Shown in pieces: positions 23,537 to 30,034 of a DNA stretch of 35,407 nucleotides (position 1 is the first letter of the stretch; every line of letters begins with the position of its first letter). The position numbers and the translations under genes were made by a program. The notes under the pieces are model-generated. The model saw nothing but the letters and a program-made list of their open reading frames with translations. It made no database searches and was not told the DNA's origin. The DNA lies in assembly GCA_017549405.1 (NCBI GenBank), contig JAFYUY010000139.1, positions 1 to 35,407 on the forward strand, in the 5' to 3' direction. Source of the DNA: Clostridia bacterium. GTDB taxonomy: Bacteria > Bacillota > Clostridia > Oscillospirales > CAG-382.

Positions 23537-25405
23537 ATGATGAAGATGTTTACCCCAAAAGAGCTGGCAGAAAAAATTCTCCCGTATGACAGCTTTGATA
23601 TTTTCAACAAAGAATGCGGAATAACCCTGCCGCAGAAAGGCTCGGAAACCTATGCCCTTGCTGTGGATATGGGTGAAAAATACCTTGATTACACAATTCC
23701 GGTCCTCCCCCTTTCGCAGTATATCCGATTTACCGATGACGGTAACAGAAACGGATACGAAACCCCGTATTTTGACAGACGACGCGCGCTCATCTCCCTT
23801 ATGAGTGCGGAGCTTTGCGAGGGAGAAGGCAGATTTATCTCCAAGATCATGGATATTTTGTTTGCCATATGTGAGGAATCCACGTGGGTCGTGCCTGCTC
23901 ACAACTACAGCGTGAAATGCCACACCGAACCTGTGATTGCCAAAATGCCCGAGCCTGTGGGCGACAAAATCTGGGCAATAGATCTCTTTTCAGCGGAAAC
24001 GGGAGCACACGTGGCTCTGGCTCTTTATCTTTTCAAGGAAAAGTTTGAAGAAAAGATACCCCGCCTTTTCTGCGACAGACTTCGCTACGAGCTCAACCGC
24101 CGAATAGTGCGTCCTTATCTTGACACATATGACCTTTGGTGGATGGGCTACAACAGACCTTCCGTAAACAACTGGAACCCGTGGATAAACTTAAACGTAA
24201 TGACGGTTGCCGTGTTTTCCGCAGAGGATACCCGCACGCGCCATGCCCTTGCGGAAAAGTGTGCGGAGAGCATAAACTTTTATGCAAACAGTCTTCCCGC
24301 CGACGGTGGCTGTGACGAGGGACCCAACTACTGGGGTGTGGCAGGTGCGTGTCTTGCGGAATTTGCCGAACTGTGCTTTTATGCCACGGGCGGAAAATAC
24401 AACGTGTTTGATAACAAGCTTCTGTTTGATGCGGTGGATTATATCCGCAAGGCAAATATTGCAGATGATTATTATTTCAACTGCGCCGATTCCCATGCAA
24501 AAACCAGACCCGATCATGCTCTTATCCGCCGCATAGCCAAAAAGCTCGGCAACGAAAACCTTTACTGCTTTGCAAATTCCCACATGAAAGAAGGTGCAAA
24601 AAAGCTGTTTGAAAGAGGTGCCTCGCATCACCTGCCCTGCACTGCGCTGTTTTCCATGTGCGATGCGGAATACGACACCGACGCACCCGGGTATAAAGCA
24701 CTGCGGTGCGAGGTGTTTGAATCCATGGAGGTGGCATGTCTTCGTGAATGCGATGACCCGCAAAAAGGCTTTTACCTTGGCACAAAGGGTGGTCATAATG
24801 CCGAAAACCACAACCATCTTGATGTGGGAAATTATATTGTATATTGCGATGGCAAGCCGGTCGTGATTGATGCCGGTGTGGGAACTTATACAAAATTCAC
24901 GTTTAGCCTCGATACCCGCTACAATATGTTTGCTTTCCGTACCGAGGACCACAATCTGCCTCTTATCAACGGGCACGGACAGTGGATAGAACGGGAGCAC
25001 CATGCCGAAGATTTTACAGTAAAGCGTGCGGAAAATACCGTTTCCATGCAGCTTAAGGAGGCTTATTCCAACAAGGATGAGATAGAAAGCTTTACAAGAA
25101 CCGCCTCTCTTTCGGATGGAAAGATCACGGTTTGTGACAGTATAAAGCTCTTATCCCCGGGAAGTGCGGAATTTTTCGTTACGGTCTTAAATAAGCCCGA
25201 AAAGCTTGGCAAAAACACTTTCCGCATTGCGGAGGATGCCGTTATCAGATTTTCGGATGGCTTTGACGTGACCGCACACCCCATAGTTTTTGAGGATGCA
25301 GCCTTTGCCCGTGACTGGGAAACGGACAGAATATATAAATTCAGCATAAAGAGTGCGGAAAACCTTAAAACAATAGAGCTTGTTGCGGAAATTTCGCACG
25401 GATGA
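23537..25405 (+). CDS. Heparinase II/III-family polysaccharide lyase
   Basis: This 622-residue protein has the two-domain layout of heparinase II/III-like lyases. An alpha/alpha-toroid (about residues 60-350) contains WWMGYNRPSVNNWNPWINLNVM and the conserved DGGCDEGPNYWGVAG. A C-terminal beta-sandwich contains GGHNAENHNHLDVGNYIVYCDGKPVVIDAGVG, whose His and Asn residues are expected in the catalytic and metal sites. Such enzymes cleave uronic-acid-containing glycans by beta-elimination. There is no signal peptide, so it probably acts on imported oligosaccharides. GGAGG precedes the ATG; two further in-frame ATGs follow closely. It is the second gene of the operon beginning at 22065. Confidence 0.87.
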   Translation: MMKMFTPKELAEKILPYDSFDIFNKECGITLPQKGSETYALAVDMGEKYLDYTIPVLPLSQYIRFTDDGNRNGYETPYFDRRRALISLMSAELCEGEGRFISKIMDILFAICEESTWVVPAHNYSVKCHTEPVIAKMPEPVGDKIWAIDLFSAETGAHVALALYLFKEKFEEKIPRLFCDRLRYELNRRIVRPYLDTYDLWWMGYNRPSVNNWNPWINLNVMTVAVFSAEDTRTRHALAEKCAESINFYANSLPADGGCDEGPNYWGVAGACLAEFAELCFYATGGKYNVFDNKLLFDAVDYIRKANIADDYYFNCADSHAKTRPDHALIRRIAKKLGNENLYCFANSHMKEGAKKLFERGASHHLPCTALFSMCDAEYDTDAPGYKALRCEVFESMEVACLRECDDPQKGFYLGTKGGHNAENHNHLDVGNYIVYCDGKPVVIDAGVGTYTKFTFSLDTRYNMFAFRTEDHNLPLINGHGQWIEREHHAEDFTVKRAENTVSMQLKEAYSNKDEIESFTRTASLSDGKITVCDSIKLLSPGSAEFFVTVLNKPEKLGKNTFRIAEDAVIRFSDGFDVTAHPIVFEDAAFARDWETDRIYKFSIKSAENLKTIELVAEISHG

Positions 25406-25413
25406 TAATTTTT

Positions 25414-25651
25414 CGGGACTGTATCAACCGATACAGTCCCGCAGTCTGTTGAAAAAGTATATATTTATGTAAAATATAAATTGAATGCCGTGTTTTTTGG
25501 TGACTTTGTTGCCAAAAAACACACCTATATGAGGTATTTTCGGTGAGAAAATTCCTCATGAGGGGGAGTTCGCGAGGGGGAACTCGTTCCCCTTCGTGAA
25601 GCGTGGAGCACATGCGACACGCTTTGGGACTGTATCAACCGATACAGTCCC
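25414..25651. repeat. Palindrome-rich spacer bounded by two identical hairpins
   Basis: The same perfect palindrome, GGGACTGTATC-AACC-GATACAGTCCC, stands at 25415-25440 and 25626-25651. Between them are further stems: GTGTTTTTTGG with CCAAAAAACAC (25490-25522), GGGGAA-CTCG-TTCCCC (25577-25592) and GCGTG with CACGC (25601-25622). No open frame with a ribosome binding site lies inside. It fills the gap between the lyase and the DUF1294 gene. The boundary hairpins lack T-runs, so they are not typical terminators. Confidence 0.75.
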
Positions 25652-25657
25652 GATCTT

Positions 25658-25942
25658 TCATATATATCCCAATTTTACAGCATACCACAGCACGACCGTG
25701 TGAATCACCGCAAAAAGCGGCACGGTTATAACGAATTTTGCGTGCTTTGTTTTGTGGCGCACAATATACATTCCCGCAAGCATTCCGTAACTGCCAAAAA
25801 GGGCGGATACGCTCAGCAATGTTCTTTCGGAAATGCGCCGTGAACCCAGCTTTGCCGCCGCCTTATCAAAAACACAAAGGGCAAAGGAAAAAAGATTTAC
25901 GGCAAAAAGTGCTAAAAGAAAATAATCTTTCATAAATATCAC
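25658..25942 (-). CDS. DUF1294 family small membrane protein
   Basis: The protein has 94 residues and two to three membrane segments. It carries the DUF1294 pattern: an Asp-Lys pair after the first helix (FDKAAAK), then RRISERTLLSVSALFGSYGMLAGMYIVRHKTKHAKF. The family function is unknown. The start shown is a GTG whose first bases overlap the stop of the upstream kinase gene (GTGA, 4 bp), suggesting translational coupling. An ATG three codons later (25933) is equally possible, and neither has a clear ribosome binding site. It is the last gene of the ECF/pantothenate kinase operon, though the link may be incidental. Confidence 0.85.
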   Translation of the reverse strand: MIFMKDYFLLALFAVNLFSFALCVFDKAAAKLGSRRISERTLLSVSALFGSYGMLAGMYIVRHKTKHAKFVITVPLFAVIHTVVLWYAVKLGYI

Positions 25943-26787
25943 ATGCAGCAGTCGGGTACCGGCTCAAACTGCTTGAGCGCCGTGCCGATAACAGTTCCGA
26001 ACTGACGGTTTTCGGGCATGATAAAGTTCATGGAAAACATTTCGCTGAGTATTCCGAAGGTCTCCTCTGCCTGGGGCACTACGGCAAGGTTGCCGATGAG
26101 AACGATATCCTTTATTCCCCGTGCACGTGCCGCAAATATGGCAAGCATTCCGATGGATTCGAAGACCAGGTTCATAAGACCAAGGGCAATATCCTCGCGC
26201 GTTGCGATCTCCGACATTTTTCCGAAGTTTGATGCCGTCATGCGGTCGGTAAGACCCGGCAGAATGTCTTTTTTTGTAATATCGCTTATTCTAAGGTCAA
26301 CGGTTTCAAGGTTTCCGCCCTCCGCAAGCTCCACGATATGCGAAACGTGAGAGAGTCCGAGAAGCTTTTTGGAAAGTCCCACAAGCGTACCTCCGCCAAT
26401 TCCCGTACCGCCCATATATTCTATCTGACCGCCCGCTCTTGCATGAACTATGGCAGTACCCGTGCCCATGCTTACAATGATGGCATTGTCAAGTCCCGAA
26501 AGATAAAGACCTCCGAGTCCCACGGCATTGAACTCCGTAACGTGCTCCGTGGGGATGCCGAAAAGTCCTTTTTCGGTGAAAGATGAGCCCACGCCCGTCA
26601 TGGATATCTTTTCAATGTCTGCTATCTCAATGCCGTTTTCGGCGGTAAATTTTCCAAAGGCACCGTAGCTTGAGGCGATCGGGTCGTTTGCTTTAACTAT
26701 GAGGGGCTGTATCATATTCTTGTTACTGTCAAAGCCCACTATTTTTGTGGTGCTTCCGCCCACATCTATGCCGATAATTATTCCCAT
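25939..26787 (-). CDS. coaW: Type II pantothenate kinase
   Basis: This 282-residue ASKHA-fold kinase is of the eukaryotic-like PanK-II group known from staphylococci and some Clostridia. It phosphorylates pantothenate, the first step of coenzyme A synthesis. Visible motifs are GIDVGGSTTKIVGFD (phosphate 1), the loop MTGVGSS, EFNAVGLGG, and VSMGTGTAIVHA with EYMGGTGIGGGTLVGLSKKLLG (the phosphate 2 and pantothenate region). AAAGG stands before the ATG. It lies 24 bp after an ECF S-component gene, which together suggests pantothenate uptake followed by trapping as phosphopantothenate. Confidence 0.9.
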   Translation of the reverse strand: MGIIIGIDVGGSTTKIVGFDSNKNMIQPLIVKANDPIASSYGAFGKFTAENGIEIADIEKISMTGVGSSFTEKGLFGIPTEHVTEFNAVGLGGLYLSGLDNAIIVSMGTGTAIVHARAGGQIEYMGGTGIGGGTLVGLSKKLLGLSHVSHIVELAEGGNLETVDLRISDITKKDILPGLTDRMTASNFGKMSEIATREDIALGLMNLVFESIGMLAIFAARARGIKDIVLIGNLAVVPQAEETFGILSEMFSMNFIMPENRQFGTVIGTALKQFEPVPDCCM

Positions 26788-26811
26788 GTTAAGACCTTTC
26801 AGTAAAAACCA

Positions 26812-27420
26812 TTATTTTTTCTGCTTTCCAACCACGGAAACGATGGTGTTTACAGCGGGAGCCAAAATAAGATTCACGGCAAATTCACCAATGAAATTCC
26901 ATCCCGCACACATAATGATGAGAAAATAAGTAAGGGTCGTGCCGCTTACAAAGTTGGCATTCAGGGTGTCGGACAACATGAAAAGACCGCCCAGCACAAA
27001 AATTCCCGTGTTGATGATGGGAGCGGCAGCTGCTGCCAAGAACGAAGCTACAATACTGCTTTTTTTTGCAAAAGCCTTATATATCATACCGGCTCCCCAG
27101 CCTGCCAGGATAGCCTTGCCAAGGCAGAGCAGGGCGGTTTCTGCCGGCTGATTAACAAAAAGTGTGTTTGTGAAAGGGTCAATGCCCGAAACGCCTGCCC
27201 ACAAAGTCATGGCACCAAAAATAAATCCGAGAAAAGCTCCGCCCGATGGACCTATAAGCATTGCACCAATAACAATGGGCACCAACACAAGGGTGATGTT
27301 TGTGGGACCTATGTGAATAAAACTTCCGAGATACTGAAAAACAAGTACGATTGCGGTAAGTATCGCAAGGGTTACCATTTTTCTTACTCCGCTTCTGCTT
27401 GAACGTGACGAAGGACTCAT
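26812..27420 (-). CDS. ECF transporter S component, probably for pantothenate (PanT-like)
   Basis: This 202-residue membrane protein has about six hydrophobic segments, beginning after a Ser/Arg-rich N-terminus with VRKMVTLAILTAIVLVFQYLG. The sequence LVLVPIVIGAMLIGPSGGAFLGFIFG is typical of the S-component fold. S components bind the vitamin and dock on a shared EcfA/A'/T energising module, which is not in this window. The substrate is inferred from the downstream pantothenate kinase only. Two ribosome binding sites (AGGAG, AAGGAG) precede the ATG. A consensus promoter and a leader hairpin lie upstream. Confidence 0.83.
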   Translation of the reverse strand: MSPSSRSSRSGVRKMVTLAILTAIVLVFQYLGSFIHIGPTNITLVLVPIVIGAMLIGPSGGAFLGFIFGAMTLWAGVSGIDPFTNTLFVNQPAETALLCLGKAILAGWGAGMIYKAFAKKSSIVASFLAAAAAPIINTGIFVLGGLFMLSDTLNANFVSGTTLTYFLIIMCAGWNFIGEFAVNLILAPAVNTIVSVVGKQKK

Positions 27421-27470
27421 AATTGTTCTCCTTTTCTCCTGAAGATGATATGTGTTTTTAAAACAAAGCT

Positions 27471-27497
27471 TCCAACGGTCTGCAAAAGACTGTTGGA
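27471..27497 (-). promoter_or_regulatory. Leader hairpin (possible attenuator) of the ECF/pantothenate kinase operon
   Basis: TCCAACGGTCT and AGACTGTTGGA form an 11-bp stem (one G-U) with a 5-base loop in the 5' leader. On the minus strand it is followed by AAGCTTTGTTTT, a moderately terminator-like tail. It could attenuate transcription or simply stabilise the RNA. Confidence 0.45.
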
Positions 27498-27512
27498 GTA
27501 TTATTTTTCCTA

Positions 27513-27541
27513 ATTATACATTAAAAAGCTTTAAATGTCAA
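27513..27541 (-). promoter_or_regulatory. Consensus sigma-A promoter of the ECF/pantothenate kinase operon
   Basis: On the minus strand a perfect TTGACA (27536-27541), a 17-base spacer and a perfect TATAAT (27513-27518) predict a start near 27506, giving an 85-nt leader. Confidence 0.88.
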
Positions 27542-27639
27542 TAATAACAATACGGCACCTGTTAAATTGTGAAAAATGCCAACAACAAGCCACGTTTGGG
27601 AGCCGGGTTTCAAAAATTCCACAAAATGAAAAAAACCTA

Positions 27640-27668
27640 TTGACAAATCGCTTTTGTTGTGGTATTAT
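27640..27668 (+). promoter_or_regulatory. Promoter of tRNA-Lys
   Basis: TTGACA (27640-27645), 17 bases, TATTAT (27663-27668), about 35 bp upstream of the tRNA. Confidence 0.8.
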
Positions 27669-27704
27669 AATAAGGCTGAATTCGTTTGGCACAGATTAAT
27701 ATTC

Positions 27705-27780
27705 GCCCTTGTAGCTCAGTAGGTAGAGCACTTGACTTTTAATCAAGTTGTCCGGAGTTCGACTCTCCGCAAGAGCACCA
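27705..27780 (+). tRNA. tRNA-Lys (anticodon UUU)
   Basis: A full cloverleaf with D arm GCTCAGTAGGTAGAGC, anticodon stem CTTGA/TCAAG around a CTTTTAA loop (anticodon UUU), T arm CGGAG-TTCGACT-CTCCG and an encoded CCA end. The acceptor stem GCCCTTG/CAAGAGC has a C-A mismatch at position 3:70, which is unusual. It has its own promoter and terminator. Confidence 0.93.
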
Positions 27781-27783
27781 GAC

Positions 27784-27811
27784 AAAAAGACATCCTTCGG
27801 GATGTCTTTTT
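27784..27811 (+). terminator. UUCG terminator of tRNA-Lys
   Basis: GACATCC-TTCG-GGATGTC followed by six Ts, and preceded by an A-run that extends the stem. Confidence 0.92.
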
Positions 27812-27829
27812 TATATCAAAAACCGCAAA

Positions 27830-27860
27830 CAGCACCCGGGGAAATCATTTTCGGGTGCTG
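27830..27860 (-). terminator. Terminator of the XRE regulator gene
   Basis: CAGCACCCG and CGGGTGCTG form a 9-bp stem ending exactly at the stop of the minus-strand gene, followed on that strand by TTTGCGGTTTTT. Confidence 0.7.
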
Positions 27861-28061
27861 TTAATTATTAAATTCAATTATTTCGCCGATATCGCAATTA
27901 AGAGTCAGGCAAATACGATCTAAAACATAGCTGTCGTACCTTTTAACTCTGTTTTTGTAGTAATTATCAATTATCTGATACTGTATCCCCGTACGCTTTG
28001 CAAGCTCGTAACGGCTCATGCCATGTTTTTCAAGAGCCTTATCCAAACAGATTCTGACCAC
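27861..28061 (-). CDS. XRE-family (Cro/CI-type) helix-turn-helix regulator
   Basis: This 66-residue protein is a single HTH domain. MSRYELAKRTGIQYQIIDNYYKN covers the two recognition helices, and CLTLNCDIGEIIEF is the typical final helix of small Cro/C1 proteins. The start is GTG at 28061 with AGAGGTGA just upstream. It is divergent from the membrane-protein gene at 28216, and the shared region holds two GTATA-containing palindromes that could be its operators. It therefore probably controls itself and that neighbour. Confidence 0.87.
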   Translation of the reverse strand: MVRICLDKALEKHGMSRYELAKRTGIQYQIIDNYYKNRVKRYDSYVLDRICLTLNCDIGEIIEFNN

Positions 28062-28100
28062 AAAATCACCTCTTATATATTTTAATGCGCATCCACCCTC

Positions 28101-28129
28101 TTGACAATCTGCTTATTTAAGTATATACT
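28101..28129 (+). promoter_or_regulatory. Promoter of the PH/SHOCT membrane protein gene
   Basis: TTGACA (28101-28106), 17 bases, TATACT (28124-28129). The -10 box lies inside a perfect 12-bp palindrome. Confidence 0.7.
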
Positions 28130-28173
28130 TATATAAGGATATATATTCAGGGGGGTATATCTATAATATATAC
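28119..28173. promoter_or_regulatory. Candidate operators for the XRE regulator
   Basis: AAGTATATACTT (28119-28130) is a perfect palindrome covering the plus-strand -10 box. A second inverted repeat, GTATAT with ATATAC (28155-28173, 7-base spacer), shares the GTATA half-site. Placement between the divergent genes fits an autoregulated switch. Confidence 0.5.
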
Positions 28174-28215
28174 GTAAATTAAAAATATAATCGCAATTAA
28201 GAAAGGTGTATGGTT

Positions 28216-28938
28216 ATGGAAGAAAAAGTTATAATCAAAAGTGAACGGTACGATGTGAAAAAATTATTTTTGATCATTGTGATAGTGGGAGCCGTTATAT
28301 CCGCGCTCTGGGCATTGGGAATTACAAAAAAAGGGATTTCAAATGTTTCAAGGTGGTATGATGAAGACCGTGAAGACTATATTTTACATCAAGAGAACGG
28401 ACATTGCAACAGCAGCAATATGTGCTCTTATTGCGAAAGATTTGAAGAATATCCTCCGAAACCCATTTATGTGATAACCGAGTTTTTCGATTGGTATGAA
28501 ACAGAATTGCTTATTTCGTTGATCCCCTTTGCAGCACTATCCCTGATAGGTGCTTTAGCGTACTTCTGGTTGCACAGCTATGAGCTGACAGTTACGGATA
28601 AAAGGATCTACGGAACAGTCGGCTGGGGAAAAAGGGTTGACCTTCCCGTTGACTCGGTTTCTGCAACTGCCACTATCTCCTTGCTTAAGGGCGTTTCTGT
28701 TTCCACCTCGTCGGGCAGAATAAGCTTTTTGGTTATTAAAAACGCAGATGAAATATATAAAACAATGAGCGATCTGTTGATCGAAAGACAGCAGAAAAAA
28801 ACTGTCGCAGCTGCCGAAGCAAATATCCCCGGCAACAATGAAGCAGAACAGCTCAAAAAATTAAAAGAGTTGCTCGATTGCGGTGTTATCACCAAAGAAG
28901 AATTCGACGCAAAGAAAAAGCAACTGCTTGGTTTATAA
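28216..28938 (+). CDS. Membrane protein with PH-like domain and C-terminal SHOCT domain
   Basis: In this 240-residue protein a first membrane helix (about residues 17-37) is followed by a Cys-containing outer loop (HCNSSNMCSYCERFEEYPP). A second helix (about 92-115) leads into a bacterial PH-like beta domain (YELTVTDKRIYGTVGWGKRVDLPVDSVSATATIS). The end, EQLKKLKELLDCGVITKEEFDAKKKQLLG, is a SHOCT motif. The role is unknown; such proteins are often linked to membrane stress. I start at the second ATG (28216) because the AAAGG site is nine bases before it and only three before the ATG at 28210. It is divergent from the XRE regulator, and a terminator follows. Confidence 0.83.
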   Translation: MEEKVIIKSERYDVKKLFLIIVIVGAVISALWALGITKKGISNVSRWYDEDREDYILHQENGHCNSSNMCSYCERFEEYPPKPIYVITEFFDWYETELLISLIPFAALSLIGALAYFWLHSYELTVTDKRIYGTVGWGKRVDLPVDSVSATATISLLKGVSVSTSSGRISFLVIKNADEIYKTMSDLLIERQQKKTVAAAEANIPGNNEAEQLKKLKELLDCGVITKEEFDAKKKQLLGL

Positions 28939-28944
28939 AAAAAT

Positions 28945-28988
28945 ACAGGGAGATGCAGGCTTTATTTGCCGCAGCTCCCTGTTTTATT
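28945..28988 (+). terminator. Terminator between convergent genes
   Basis: ACAGGGAG..TGC and GCA..CTCCCTGT form a stem, with TTTTATT on the plus strand and an A/T-rich flank for the opposite direction. It separates the PH/SHOCT gene from the convergent PHP gene. Confidence 0.75.
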
Positions 28989-28997
28989 ATGTTGTAT

Positions 28998-29996
28998 TTA
29001 TTCTCCCAAAAGCACGCTTACGGGATAAGCATTTGTATATGCACGCTTTGAGCCATGCACCACTTCAAGGCGGACATATTTGCATGAGGGATGCACGGCA
29101 AAGCAGGCGTGATCTTCACCGCACACGCGGGATGCACGTCGGTGACCCGTCACAAGGCGGATCTCCTCATATTTTTCTTTGGTTTCAATGTGAAGCTTAC
29201 CGTCTTCCATGTAAAGTGCGGTGATCTCGGGACCTGTTGAGCAATAAAAATCTCCATTGTCAAAGGCATTTATTATATCCTCGTGGCACAGCTTTTTTGC
29301 AAAGAACATGGTGAAGCCTCCGCAGGTATCGTGGGTGCCGTGGTTATCATCGGTGGCAACACATTTGATGATTTTGCCCGAGCGGAGAATATCATCATAC
29401 ATTCTGCCGTTATATTCATCCCAGCCCGCAACGTAGCAGCCGTGGTTATATACCTCCATGCAGTCTATCTCATCATAGCTCATATAATTGGAATAGTCCT
29501 CCACCGACCAGCAGGGGTGGTTATATGTGACAATAAAGTTTTTGTCACGCAGTATCTTTAAGCAGGCATTGACATTTTCGGGATCATAGCTTTTGCTAAA
29601 GGCTTTTCCGTCGGGACGAAGAAGCTTTCTTGTTTCTTCATTTACCGTCCAGCGCATCTTCTCGGAACGGTATTCCATATCAAGTCCCGGCTGAGTAAAA
29701 TTATCGCGTTCTCTGGGATAAGCGCAGAAATGCGCAGTTTCAAAATCGGCGTAGTCATTGCCGTGAACTCTGTTAAAATCCACTTCGTAGCCCGTAAGTG
29801 CAAGAAAGTCATCCTCGTTCAGATCGTAATGGCTGAAAAGTCCGTTGTGATCGGTTATTGAGAGAATGGAATAACCGTGCTCCTTATAGACCTTTTTCAT
29901 TTCCTCGGGAGAATGGCATCCGTCCGACCAGGTGCTGTGGGAATGAAGGTTTGCTTTATAGGTATTGCAATTTTCGGGTAAAAGATATTTTCTCAT
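28998..29996 (-). CDS. PHP-domain metal-dependent phosphoesterase
   Basis: This 332-residue PHP (polymerase and histidinol phosphatase) superfamily protein shows the metal-binding pattern: KANLHSHSTWSDG near the N-terminus, SILSITDHNGL (about residues 43-53), an internal ALTGYEVDF Glu, YNHPCWS, and a late ATDDNHG. The substrate cannot be named; relatives hydrolyse phosphorylated small molecules or nucleotides. AAGGAGG precedes the ATG. It lies 38 bp after the nnr gene as the last member of the murB-whiA-nnr run. Confidence 0.85.
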   Translation of the reverse strand: MRKYLLPENCNTYKANLHSHSTWSDGCHSPEEMKKVYKEHGYSILSITDHNGLFSHYDLNEDDFLALTGYEVDFNRVHGNDYADFETAHFCAYPRERDNFTQPGLDMEYRSEKMRWTVNEETRKLLRPDGKAFSKSYDPENVNACLKILRDKNFIVTYNHPCWSVEDYSNYMSYDEIDCMEVYNHGCYVAGWDEYNGRMYDDILRSGKIIKCVATDDNHGTHDTCGGFTMFFAKKLCHEDIINAFDNGDFYCSTGPEITALYMEDGKLHIETKEKYEEIRLVTGHRRASRVCGEDHACFAVHPSCKYVRLEVVHGSKRAYTNAYPVSVLLGE

Positions 29997-30034
29997 ATAT
30001 CTGCCTCCTTGATTTTTGTATGTTTATACTTTTA

